This document shows positions 1-5,964 of a stretch of DNA of 5,964 bases, piece after piece. The notes under the pieces were generated by a model. That model ran no database searches. It was not told the DNA's origin and saw nothing but the letters and a program-made list of their open reading frames with translations. The stretch spans positions 1 through 5,964 of the forward strand of contig VAZH01000204.1 of NCBI GenBank assembly GCA_005884465.1, written 5' to 3'. The position numbers were made by a program, and so were the translations under genes. Source of the DNA: Alphaproteobacteria bacterium (lineage in GTDB: Bacteria > Pseudomonadota > Alphaproteobacteria > Rhizobiales > Xanthobacteraceae). The stretch's first letter is position 1, and each line of letters starts with the position of its first letter.

Positions 1-866
1 TCGTCATCGACGCGTTCTACACGTTTCTTGCCGATGACGGCTGGGCGATCGCCAGCCATATCGCGCTGTCGACCCTGATGGCGCTGTTTCCGTTTCTGAT
101 CGTGCTGACCTCGTTGGCCGGCTTTTTCGGCTCGAAGGAACTCGCCGATCAGGCGGCGGGGCTGATGATGCAAGTCTGGCCGAGGCAGGTCGCCGATTCG
201 CTGTCGGGCGAGATTCACGACGTGCTGACGACAACCCGCGGCGACGCGCTGACGATCGGCGCCGTGCTGGCGGTATATTTCGCCTCGAACGGCGTCGAAA
301 GCCTGCGCGTGGCGCTCAACCGCGCCTATTCGGTGATCGAATCGCGGCGCTGGTACTGGCTGCGGCTGGAATCGATCGGCTACACGCTGGTCGCCGCCTT
401 CACATCGCTGGCGATGGCATTCCTGATCGTACTGGGCCCGCTGATGCTGGAGGCGGCACGGCGCCACATTCCGCTGATCGTCGAAACCAACGAGAATTTT
501 CTCAACGTTTCGCGCTACGGCATTACGATTACGGCAATGATCGTCGCGCTGTTTATTTTGCATGCCTGGCTTCCGGCGGGCCGGCGGGGATTCCTGCAGA
601 TCCTGCCCGGCATCATCTTCACCCTGGTGGGGTCGCTGATATCGGGTATCGTGTTCGGCCAGTATCTGGCGCGCTTCGCCAATAACTACGTCACGATGTA
701 TGCCGGCCTTGCGTCGGTCATTATCGCGCTGGTGTTTCTGTATTTCATCGCCGCGATCTTCGTGTATGGCGGCGAGTTGAACGCGGCGATCATCAAGTCG
801 CGGCTGCCGCATGGCGTGTCGCTTCAAGCAGCGCAGTCGCTAGAGCCCTTGGACTCACAGGCTTGA
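1..866 (+). CDS. YihY/BrkB-family (UPF0761-type) inner-membrane protein, 5' end outside window
   Basis: The open frame enters from the left edge (first full codon at position 3) and gives 287 residues ending in TGA. Several long hydrophobic segments are visible in the partial protein, at about residues 14-43, 82-98, 124-146, 170-188, 200-218 and 231-255, which fits a polytopic inner-membrane protein. Family-like signatures are the early HIALSTLMALFPF segment, SNGVESLRVALNRAY near residues 95-109, and a last helix ending in YGGELNAA. Family members are usually around 300 residues, so only a short N-terminus is missing. An internal ATG at 78 is not the start, because conserved family sequence continues upstream of it. 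The biochemical role of this family is unsettled: the old name 'ribonuclease BN' is a known misannotation, and BrkB was named for serum resistance in Bordetella. The last 74 bp overlap the 3' end of the convergent kinase gene. Family assignment is firm, function unknown. Confidence 0.9.
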   Translation, partial: VIDAFYTFLADDGWAIASHIALSTLMALFPFLIVLTSLAGFFGSKELADQAAGLMMQVWPRQVADSLSGEIHDVLTTTRGDALTIGAVLAVYFASNGVESLRVALNRAYSVIESRRWYWLRLESIGYTLVAAFTSLAMAFLIVLGPLMLEAARRHIPLIVETNENFLNVSRYGITITAMIVALFILHAWLPAGRRGFLQILPGIIFTLVGSLISGIVFGQYLARFANNYVTMYAGLASVIIALVFLYFIAAIFVYGGELNAAIIKSRLPHGVSLQAAQSLEPLDSQA

Positions 867-2046
867 GCAAAAAGGCATCGGCGCCGGCGGCGCGCGACGC
901 CGCTTCGTCGTCGCCGCGGCCCGATACCCCGATGATCGGGATGCGGCCGAGCGGCGGGCTTAGGCTTCGTATTCGCTTGATCGCCTCGATGCCGTCAATG
1001 CCCGGCAGCACCATGTCCATCAGCACCGCGTTGAAGTCGCCTTGCGCGATCCGTTCGGTGGCGGCCTCGCCTTGTCCGATGAATTCCGCCTGATGACCGA
1101 GTTCGGTGAGGATGGTGTTGAGCACGACGCGGCCGAACGGATTGTCCTCGACGCTGAGGACGCGCAGCCCCTGCACCGCATCCGAGGCCACGCCGGCATC
1201 CGCATTTGAACTGGCGACGTGGGAAGCCTTTGCGCGGCTCAAAGTCACGGTCAAGGTGAAGGTGGTTCCCCCACCCCGCCGTGGCGCAACGACGATATCG
1301 CCCCCCATTGCGCGCGCCAGCGCTTTTACCGACGACAGTCCGAGCCCGGCACCGCCGAAGCGTGACGCGATGCTGACATTGGCCTGTGAGAAGGGCCGGA
1401 ACAGGCGCTTGATCTCGTTGAGCGTGAGCCCGATTCCGCTGTCGGAAATCGCAAACGAAACGGCGACCTTGCCTCTTTGGCCGAGCATCGGCTCCACCGC
1501 CAGCGCGACGCCGCCCCGTTCGGTGAACTTCACCGCGTTGTCGATCAGGTTTTCCAATGCGGCGCGCAGGCGGACCGGGTCGCCGATCACCAGCGCCGGC
1601 AGCCTGGCCGAAATATCGATTTGGGATTGCAGACCTTTCGCCGCCGCCCGCCCCGCAAGCGAATCGCCGGCGTTGCGCGCCAGCACCCGCAGGTCGAAGA
1701 AATCCTGCCGCACGCCAGCCGCGGCGTTGCCGCCCTTTGCAGCATCGACGAACAATGTCGCAAGACTGGCGAGATGTTCCGCACCCGCCTTGATGGTATC
1801 GACCCAGCGCCGCTCCCGCTCGTCGAGGTCGGATGTCGCCAGCAGACCGCTGATGGCCAGAATTCCGGTGAGTGGCGTGCGGACCTCATGCGCAAACGCT
1901 GCGAGCGCTGCCTCGACGATACCGGGCACGGCAGGCACGGCAGCGCGCTTGCGCGCCTTGGCCGCGGTAACGCGGGAAGCGCGTTTTTTCGGCGCCCGCC
2001 TTTTCGGCAGCCGCGTGGTGCGCTGTGAGCGCGATTTTGGCGCCAT
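793..2046 (-). CDS. soluble hybrid histidine kinase with C-terminal receiver domain
   Basis: A 417-residue two-component protein. The order is: a Lys/Arg/Ala-rich N-terminal tail (about 1-40), a HisKA dimerisation domain with H-box HEVRTPL (phospho-accepting His53), a HATPase_c domain with N-box ENLIDNAVKF (about 165-174), G1 box DSGIGL (about 202-207) and G2 box GGAGLGL (about 231-237), then a receiver domain (about 293-417). The receiver has an acidic pair (Glu300/Asp301), the phospho-acceptor Asp344 in LMDMVLPGIDG, Ser375 and Lys395 in LLKPVSP. All catalytic residues are present. No membrane segment, PAS, GAF or other sensor domain is seen, so the input must come from a partner or the short basic tail. 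ATG 2046 is chosen over ATG 2076 because AGGGGAA (2055-2049) lies just upstream, while the earlier ATG has no such site. The gene lies 103 bp downstream of gluQRS and could be read from the same transcript. No separate response regulator is adjacent. Its target is unknown. Confidence 0.9.
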   Translation of the reverse strand: MAPKSRSQRTTRLPKRRAPKKRASRVTAAKARKRAAVPAVPGIVEAALAAFAHEVRTPLTGILAISGLLATSDLDERERRWVDTIKAGAEHLASLATLFVDAAKGGNAAAGVRQDFFDLRVLARNAGDSLAGRAAAKGLQSQIDISARLPALVIGDPVRLRAALENLIDNAVKFTERGGVALAVEPMLGQRGKVAVSFAISDSGIGLTLNEIKRLFRPFSQANVSIASRFGGAGLGLSSVKALARAMGGDIVVAPRRGGGTTFTLTVTLSRAKASHVASSNADAGVASDAVQGLRVLSVEDNPFGRVVLNTILTELGHQAEFIGQGEAATERIAQGDFNAVLMDMVLPGIDGIEAIKRIRSLSPPLGRIPIIGVSGRGDDEAASRAAGADAFLLKPVSPRALATALLEATRHAAAAT

Positions 2047-2099
2047 GATTCCCCTGACCCTGGCCGCCCCCACCATGCCATGGCCGGGCTGACAGAGTC

Positions 2100-2141
2100 A
2101 CGCCGAAGGCGTTTCGGTTTGCGGCGTGCCAACGGCAAACC
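2100..2141 (-). terminator. two adjacent small inverted repeats after gluQRS, possible weak terminator or 3'-UTR hairpins
   Basis: Nine bases past the gluQRS stop, on the minus-strand transcript, a 7-bp perfect inverted repeat (GGTTTGC 2116-2122 / GCAAACC 2135-2141, 12-nt loop) is followed by a second perfect 5-bp stem (ACGCC 2100-2104 / GGCGT 2108-2112, 3-nt loop). Neither has a U-rich tail on the minus strand, so this is not a classic intrinsic terminator. It could be a 3'-end stabilising structure or a weak attenuator between gluQRS and the kinase gene. The arms are short enough to occur by chance in GC-rich DNA. Confidence 0.25.
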
Positions 2142-2149
2142 TGTGGCAA

Positions 2150-3022
2150 TCAAGGCAGGCCGACCAGGCCGCGGATGTCGGCCGGCCTCGCACCTCCGGC
2201 GCGGAGTTCGCGCAAGCCGGTGGCCTCGGTCGACTTCGAGAGTTTCCCTCCCGCAGCGTCGAGGATGAGGCGGTGGTGACGGTAGGCCGGCTGCGGCAGG
2301 CCAAGCAGTTGCTGCAATAGCCGGTGGACGCTGGTCGACCAGAACAGGTCCTGACCCCGCACCACCTCCGTCACCCCTTGCAAGGCGTCGTCGACCACAA
2401 CCGAGAGATGATAGCTGGTTGGCGTTTCCTTGCGTGCGAGGACGACGTCGCCCCACGCTTCCGGCCGGGCGGCCACCGCGCCGATCTCGCCATCGGGACC
2501 TTCGCCATGCTCGGCCCAAAAGAGGTCGCCGGCGCGCGCGCAGGCCGCCGCCATGTCGAGCCGCAGCGCGTAAGGCGCGTCCGATCCGAGCAATCGCGCG
2601 CGCTCGTCGGACGAAAGCAATTTTGCCGTGCCGGGATAGAGCGGGGCACCGTCGGGGTCGCGCGGCCAGCGGCCGCTCGCCTCGCGCTGCGCCACGAGTT
2701 TTGCAATCTCGGCGCGGGTCTCGAAACTCGGAAAGACGAGGTTTTGGGCTGAAAGTTTCTCGAGCGCCTCGCGATAATCGGCGAGATGCTCCGATTGCCG
2801 CCGCACCGGCTCGTCCCATGCGATGCCGAGCCAAGTGAGGTCTTCATAGATGGCGGTCTCGAATTCCGGCTTGCAGCGGGTCAAGTCGATGTCCTCGATG
2901 CGCAGCAGCAAGCGGCCGCCGGTTTGACGCGCCAAATCAAGATTCAGCAGCGCCGAAAAGGCGTGGCCGAGATGCAGATAACCGTTCGGGCTCGGCGCAA
3001 AGCGGAAGACGGGGGGCGGCAT
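2150..3022 (-). CDS. gluQRS: glutamyl-Q tRNA(Asp) synthetase
   Basis: A 290-residue class I synthetase-like protein. It is a paralogue of the catalytic half of glutamyl-tRNA synthetase without an anticodon-binding domain, the usual form and length for GluQRS. The family activates glutamate without tRNA and transfers it to queuosine at position 34 of tRNA(Asp). Visible motifs are FAPSPNGYLHLGH (HIGH-type motif, His17 to His20), LLRIEDIDLTR (about 38-49), YHLSVVVDDALQGVTEVVRG (204-223) and the KMSKS equivalent KLSKS (260-264). The family's usual zinc site (CxC, then Y and C) appears degenerate: the positions read S99-x-E101, Y129 and A133, and the only two cysteines lie elsewhere. Start choice: ATG 3022 is preceded by TGAGAA at a suitable distance and begins right before the conserved core. 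ATGs at 3043 and 3067 would add residues encoded by the palindromic repeat and are rejected. The gene is divergent from the glycosylase and co-directional with the downstream kinase gene. Confidence 0.93.
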   Translation of the reverse strand: MPPPVFRFAPSPNGYLHLGHAFSALLNLDLARQTGGRLLLRIEDIDLTRCKPEFETAIYEDLTWLGIAWDEPVRRQSEHLADYREALEKLSAQNLVFPSFETRAEIAKLVAQREASGRWPRDPDGAPLYPGTAKLLSSDERARLLGSDAPYALRLDMAAACARAGDLFWAEHGEGPDGEIGAVAARPEAWGDVVLARKETPTSYHLSVVVDDALQGVTEVVRGQDLFWSTSVHRLLQQLLGLPQPAYRHHRLILDAAGGKLSKSTEATGLRELRAGGARPADIRGLVGLP

Positions 3023-3038
3023 TGAGTTCTCAACACTT

Positions 3039-3123
3039 GTCATTGCCGGACTTGATCCGGCAATCATCCTTCAAGAGTCTGTTACGATATGAGATGGATG
3101 CGCAGGTCAAGCCCGCGCATGAC
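3039..3123. repeat. paired-palindrome intergenic repeat (Rhizobiales-type)
   Basis: The element opens with GTCAT (3039-3043) and closes with the complementary ATGAC (3119-3123). It contains two palindromes. The left one is a perfect 9-bp stem (3042-3050 / 3056-3064) around the loop CTTGA. The right one is a 9-bp stem with one mismatch (3098-3106 / 3112-3120) around TCAAG, the reverse complement of CTTGA. CATCC (3065-3069) can also pair with GGATG (3096-3100), so the whole unit could fold as a larger cruciform with a linker of about 26 nt. This layout matches dispersed intergenic repeats that I recall from Bradyrhizobium and relatives, similar in concept to RIME elements of Rhizobium. Such repeats often create spurious upstream start codons, and both flanking genes show this here. 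The element fills most of the 126-bp divergent gap. Its copy number cannot be seen from this window. Confidence 0.8.
3082..3110 (-). promoter_or_regulatory. weak sigma70-like promoter candidate for gluQRS
   Basis: On the minus strand TTGACC (3110-3105) resembles a -35 box and TATCGT (3089-3084) resembles a -10 box, with a 15-bp spacer, shorter than the usual 16-18. The -35-like hexamer lies inside the right palindrome of the repeat, so it may be only a by-product of the repeat sequence. No better promoter was seen for gluQRS in the gap. This is inference from similarity to the consensus only. Confidence 0.2.
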
Positions 3124-3148
3124 GACCCAGCGAGTTGATATTTTCGCA

Positions 3149-3796
3149 ATGATCATCCACCTCAACACCCAGGCCGACCTCGAAGGGGCCATCCACGCGC
3201 TGGTAAAGCAGGATCCGCGGCTCAAGCCGATATTTGAGCTGGCAGGCATGCCGGCGCTGCGGCGGCGCGAGCCCGGCTATGCCGGCCTGGCTGCGATCAT
3301 CTGCGGCCAGCAACTCTCCACCGCCAGCGCCGCGGCGATCTGGGCCCGCGTCAGCGCCGCCTTCGATCCGTTTCACCATGACACGCTGCGGCGCGCCCGC
3401 GCCGGCCGGCTGGGCCGGCTTGGATTGTCGGCGGCGAAGATCAAGACCCTGAAGAATCTCGCGCGCGAACTCGCCTCGGAACGGTTGAATCTCGACGTGC
3501 TGGCGAACGAGGATGCCGACGCCGCGCACAACACCCTGACGGCGCTGCACGGCATCGGCCCGTGGACCGCCGACGTCTATCTCTTGTTTTGTCTTGGACA
3601 TGGCGACGCGTGGCCCGCGGGCGACCTCGCCGTGCAGGAGGCGGTGAAAATCGGGCTTGGGCTAAAGACGCGGCCGACCGCGAAGCAGATGGCGCCGCTG
3701 GCGGAACCGTGGCGTCCATTGCGCGGCGCCGCAGCGCATCTGTGGTGGGCCTATTACCGGACGGTAAAAAAGCGCGAGGGCGTGCCCGCGACATAG
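3149..3796 (+). CDS. AlkA/MAG-type DNA-3-methyladenine glycosylase (HhH-GPD superfamily)
   Basis: A 215-residue base-excision-repair glycosylase. The family flips alkylated bases such as 3-methyladenine out of DNA and cleaves the N-glycosidic bond, leaving an abasic site. The helix-hairpin-helix is LHGIGPWTA (about 133-141), followed by the GPD segment with the expected catalytic aspartate Asp159 in PAGDLAVQ. IICGQQLS (about 50-57) is a conserved core motif of this group. No cysteine cluster for a 4Fe-4S centre is present, which separates it from Nth/MutY enzymes. It lacks the N-terminal beta domain of E. coli AlkA (282 residues), so it is the compact form seen in yeast Mag1 and many alphaproteobacteria. 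ATG 3149 is preferred because it begins the globular domain and lies outside the repeat; ATGs at 3089 and 3119 would translate repeat sequence. Its ribosome site is weak (GAG about 14 nt upstream), so the start is less certain than the identity. Its stop is 2 bp from the stop of the convergent LysR remnant. Confidence 0.9.
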   Translation: MIIHLNTQADLEGAIHALVKQDPRLKPIFELAGMPALRRREPGYAGLAAIICGQQLSTASAAAIWARVSAAFDPFHHDTLRRARAGRLGRLGLSAAKIKTLKNLARELASERLNLDVLANEDADAAHNTLTALHGIGPWTADVYLLFCLGHGDAWPAGDLAVQEAVKIGLGLKTRPTAKQMAPLAEPWRPLRGAAAHLWWAYYRTVKKREGVPAT

Positions 3797-3798
3797 TC

Positions 3799-4233
3799 TC
3801 AGCCACCTAACGCCACCCGGTCTATTCGCGCGCAGTCCGTGACGAAATCGATGACCGCGCGTACCGCGGGGAGTTCGACGAGGTCTGGACGCGCGAGCAG
3901 CCAGAGATCCGATACGCTCGCGAGCTTACGCGGCGCAACCCGCGCCAGATCGGGATAGGCGGCGGCGACGAGGCAGGACAACGCCGAATTCCCGAGGCCA
4001 GCGCGCACCGCGGCAAGCACGTCGCCCTGTGAGGAACAACGCATGACGATTGATCCCTGCCGCGTGACGAAGTCGCTCCAGCGCGCGAGATGCACGTTCG
4101 ATGCCTGGTCGGCAAAGCCGATTATGCTGTGACCCTTCCATTCATCGCGCCGTTCGGGCAGACGCCGCCGCGCGGCATAGTCACGCGAAGCATAGAAGCT
4201 GGTGCCGAGGCGGCCGATCTTGCGGCCGACCAG
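3799..4233 (-). pseudogene. LysR-type regulator remnant, C-terminal half of effector-binding domain only
   Basis: The minus frame from about 4233 down to the TGA at 3799-3801 encodes about 144 residues matching the second half of a LysR substrate-binding domain. In order these are LVGRKIGRLGTSFYASRDY, then GHSIIGF, then VLAAVRAGLGNSALSCLVA, and finally LWLLARPDL followed by LPAVRAVIDFV. Full LysR proteins are about 300 residues, so the winged-helix DNA-binding domain, the linker helix and the first part of the effector domain are missing. Upstream of about 4233 the frame stays open to a stop near 4384 but reads Arg/Pro-rich sequence antisense to the DUF2855 remnant and does not look like LysR. 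The frame has no internal stop and no ATG in place of the lost start. The GTG at 4095 would give a 98-residue fragment with no DNA-binding domain. It cannot act as a regulator and is best treated as a pseudogene. Confidence 0.82.
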
Positions 4234-4437
4234 ATTCGCAAACGTGCCAAGGAATGGGGGCCGGGTGGCATCGACACCAGGTTCGGCGCGGCGTGGTCGG
4301 GCTTCGCGCCGATGCTGAATCGATGGCTGAAGGTCGTCGAAGGGCGCGGCGACGGGCCGGTGAAGCAGGTCTATCTCGACACATTAGCTGGCCGCGTGCC
4401 GCCGGATCAGGGTCACATCCTGTCGTTGGCGACATAA
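4222..4437 (+). pseudogene. DUF2855-family protein remnant, C-terminal ~70 codons
   Basis: The plus frame from about 4222-4228 to the TAA at 4435-4437 reads DQIRKRAKEWGPGGIDTRF, then WSGFAPMLNRWLKVVEGRG and VYLDTLAGRVPPDQGHILSL. I recognise this as the C-terminal tail of DUF2855 proteins, which are dehydrogenase-like proteins of about 360 residues with no settled function. About 300 N-terminal residues, including the fold core, are absent. The frame remains open upstream to an ATG at 4090, but that part is antisense to the LysR remnant and shows no DUF2855 character, so the 115-codon ORF 4090-4437 is a chance fusion and not a real small gene. Recognition is from memory of the family and a profile search would settle it. 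It is tandem with the flavin monooxygenase 96 bp downstream. Confidence 0.6.
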
Positions 4438-4533
4438 CAGAGTTCTTCCACCCGCCCTTTCTGCGCGATCCCAATCGGTATAGGTTTTGCCAGCAGGGAA
4501 CGCCGCGAAAACGGCCGGTCAAGAGAAACACCA

Positions 4534-5964
4534 ATGCTGGACAGAACCGACGATATCTCGATCGCCGCGGAAAATTGGCTGGCGCAATTCGAAACTGCGC
4601 TCGCAGAACCCGATGACGGCCTGCTGAAAGCCCTGTTTCACCCGGACAGCTATTGGCGCGATGTGCTGGCGCTGAGCTGGAGCCTGCAGACCATCAACGG
4701 CGCCAATGCAATCCTCACCGAGCTGAAGACTCACGCCCACCGCGCCGCTCCCGGCGGTTTTCAGATCGACCCCGACCGCGCCGCGCCGCGCCGGGTGACC
4801 CGCGCCGGCACCAACGCGATCGAAGCGATTTTCAAATTTGAGACCGCGCAAGGCCGCGGCAGCGGAATTCTGCGGCTGATCCCCGACGACGGCGATGGCA
4901 ACAGGCTCAAAGCCTGGACGCTGCTCACGGCGCTCAACGAATTGAAAGGTTTTGAGGAGCAGCAGGGAGGATCGCGGCCCCGGGGCGAGGCCTATTCGCG
5001 GGATTTTCGCGGCCCCAATTGGCTCGATCTGCGCAAGGCCGCGGCCGAATATGCCGACCACGATCCGGTCGCGCTGGTGGTCGGCGGCGGACAGGCCGGA
5101 CTTTCGATCGCGGCACGTCTTAAGCAATTGCAGATCGATACGCTGATTGTCGACCGCGAAGCGCGCATCGGCGACAACTGGCGCAATCGCTATCATGCGC
5201 TGACGCTGCACAACCAGGTGCAGGTCAACCACCTGCCCTATATGCCGTTCCCGCCGAACTGGCCGGTCTATATCCCGAAGGACAAGCTCGCCAACTGGTT
5301 CGAGGCCTATGTCGATGCCATGGAGCTGAACTACTGGACCGGCACCGAGTTCGAGAGCGGCGCTTACGACGAAGCAGAAGGACGCTGGTCGGTGGTGCTG
5401 CGCCGGACCGACGGCTCCAAGCGGGTGTTGCATCCGCGGCATGTCGTGATGGCGACCGGCGTCAGCGGCATTCCGAATCTGCCGGATATTCCTTCGCTGA
5501 AAAACTTCGCCGGCACGGTGCTGCATTCCAGCCAATATGGCGACGGCGAGGCCTGGCAAGGCAAGAAGGCGCTGGTGATCGGCACCGGCAACAGCGGCCA
5601 TGATATCGCGCAGGACCTCTATTCGAGCGGCGCCGAGGTGACGCTGGTTCAGCGCAGCCCGACCCTGATCACCAACATCGAGCCATCGGCGCAACTGGCC
5701 TATGCGGCATATAACGAGGGCACGCTGGAAGATAACGACCTGATCACGACCTCGATGCCGTTGCCGCTCGCGAAAAAAAGTCACCAGTCCATCACGGAGC
5801 TGTCGAAGGAGCTCGACAAGGATCTGCTCGATGGCTTGCGGCGCAAGGGTTTTAAGCTCGACTACGGCGAAGACGGCACCGGCTGGCAGTTCAAATATCT
5901 CACCCGCGGCGGCGGCTACTATTTCAACGTCGGCTGCTCTGACCTCGTCGTGCGCGGCGAGATA
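4534..5964 (+). CDS. flavin-containing monooxygenase with N-terminal NTF2-like domain, 3' end outside window
   Basis: The frame is open from ATG 4534 to the right edge: 477 residues with no stop. AAGAGAAA (4521-4528) is a plausible ribosome site, and no in-frame ATG lies in the preceding ~75 bases. Residues 1 to about 140 look like an NTF2/SnoaL-type alpha+beta domain (LFHPDSYWRDVLALSW, then a strand-rich half ending LLTALNELKGFEE). The FAD-binding Rossmann motif follows: VALVVGGGQAGLSIAARL (179-196, GxGxxG at 184-189). Next come IGDNWRNRYHALTLHN (212-227), the FMO fingerprint FxGxxxHxxxY (Phe325, Gly327, His331, Tyr335), MATGVSGIP (306-314) and the NADPH-binding motif GTGNSG (350-355). Tyr in place of Trp at the end of the fingerprint favours FMO/YUCCA-like enzymes over type I Baeyer-Villiger monooxygenases. 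Such enzymes use NADPH and O2 to oxygenate a nucleophilic N, S or carbonyl carbon; the substrate here is unknown. Similar proteins are about 600 residues, so roughly 120 are missing. Confidence 0.9.
   Translation, partial: MLDRTDDISIAAENWLAQFETALAEPDDGLLKALFHPDSYWRDVLALSWSLQTINGANAILTELKTHAHRAAPGGFQIDPDRAAPRRVTRAGTNAIEAIFKFETAQGRGSGILRLIPDDGDGNRLKAWTLLTALNELKGFEEQQGGSRPRGEAYSRDFRGPNWLDLRKAAAEYADHDPVALVVGGGQAGLSIAARLKQLQIDTLIVDREARIGDNWRNRYHALTLHNQVQVNHLPYMPFPPNWPVYIPKDKLANWFEAYVDAMELNYWTGTEFESGAYDEAEGRWSVVLRRTDGSKRVLHPRHVVMATGVSGIPNLPDIPSLKNFAGTVLHSSQYGDGEAWQGKKALVIGTGNSGHDIAQDLYSSGAEVTLVQRSPTLITNIEPSAQLAYAAYNEGTLEDNDLITTSMPLPLAKKSHQSITELSKELDKDLLDGLRRKGFKLDYGEDGTGWQFKYLTRGGGYYFNVGCSDLVVRGEI

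Noticed and set aside
863..1093. A small plus-strand ORF whose first codons overlap the stop of the YihY gene, suggesting a coupled gene
   Set aside because: It runs antisense to the receiver domain of the kinase, is low-complexity Ser/Ala/Pro, and has no own ribosome site beyond the overlap.
1106..2092. A 328-codon open frame on the plus strand
   Set aside because: It lies antisense to the hybrid kinase, whose catalytic motifs are all on the other strand. The translation is Ser/Arg/Pro-rich with no recognisable domain, typical of mirror frames in high-GC DNA.
1587..2834. A 415-codon minus-strand frame spanning gluQRS and the kinase gene
   Set aside because: It crosses two well-supported genes in another frame and is very Arg-rich, with no domain.
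3411..3422. Repeated GGCCGGCT-like units inside the glycosylase gene
   Set aside because: The units encode an in-frame Gly/Arg/Leu run within a conserved gene and are expected from GC-rich codon use.
4090..4437. A 115-codon plus-strand ORF beginning with ATG
   Set aside because: The first ~45 codons are antisense to the LysR remnant and only the end resembles a protein family, so it is a chance fusion across a deletion junction.
4456..4484. TATAGG at 4479-4484 as a -10 box for the flavin monooxygenase
   Set aside because: The expected -35 position (about 4456-4461) reads CCTTTC, which does not resemble TTGACA, so support is too weak for a promoter call.
4519..5784. A 421-codon open frame on the minus strand
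   Set aside because: It is antisense to the flavin monooxygenase, where FAD, NADPH and FMO fingerprint motifs are clear. The minus translation shows no family motif.

Overview
The window looks like chromosome from a high-GC alphaproteobacterium, most likely Bradyrhizobium or a close relative in the Nitrobacteraceae. The reasons are the strong G/C preference at third codon positions, the kinds of genes present, and a paired-palindrome intergenic element of a type I recall as common in Rhizobiales. No database search was possible, so the genus is an inference.

Layout from left to right: (1) the 3' part of a YihY/BrkB-family inner-membrane protein gene (+), cut by the left window edge; (2) a soluble hybrid histidine kinase with a fused receiver domain (-), whose 3' end overlaps the membrane protein gene by 74 bp tail to tail; (3) gluQRS (-), a glutamyl-Q tRNA(Asp) synthetase, upstream of the kinase on the same strand and 103 bp away; (4) a divergent intergenic region almost filled by an 85-bp paired-palindrome repeat; (5) a short AlkA-type DNA-3-methyladenine glycosylase (+); (6) a decayed locus of about 0.65 kb, in which the C-terminal half of a LysR-type regulator (-) is joined to the last ~69 codons of a DUF2855-family protein (+); (7) a flavin-dependent monooxygenase (+) with an extra NTF2-like N-terminal domain, running off the right edge.

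Most of the genes are unrelated housekeeping or accessory functions: membrane protein, signalling, tRNA modification, alkylation repair and flavin oxidation. I see no phage, insertion sequence, CRISPR array, RNA gene or defence cluster, and no convincing new multi-gene system. The most informative feature is the LysR/DUF2855 scar. The orientation of the two fragments is what one internal deletion in a divergently transcribed regulator/target pair would leave: both promoters, both start codons and both N-termini are gone and the two 3' ends remain. Secondary points are the apparent loss of the zinc-ligand residues in GluQRS, the repeat sitting in the only available promoter region for two divergent genes, and the coding overlap between the membrane protein and the kinase.
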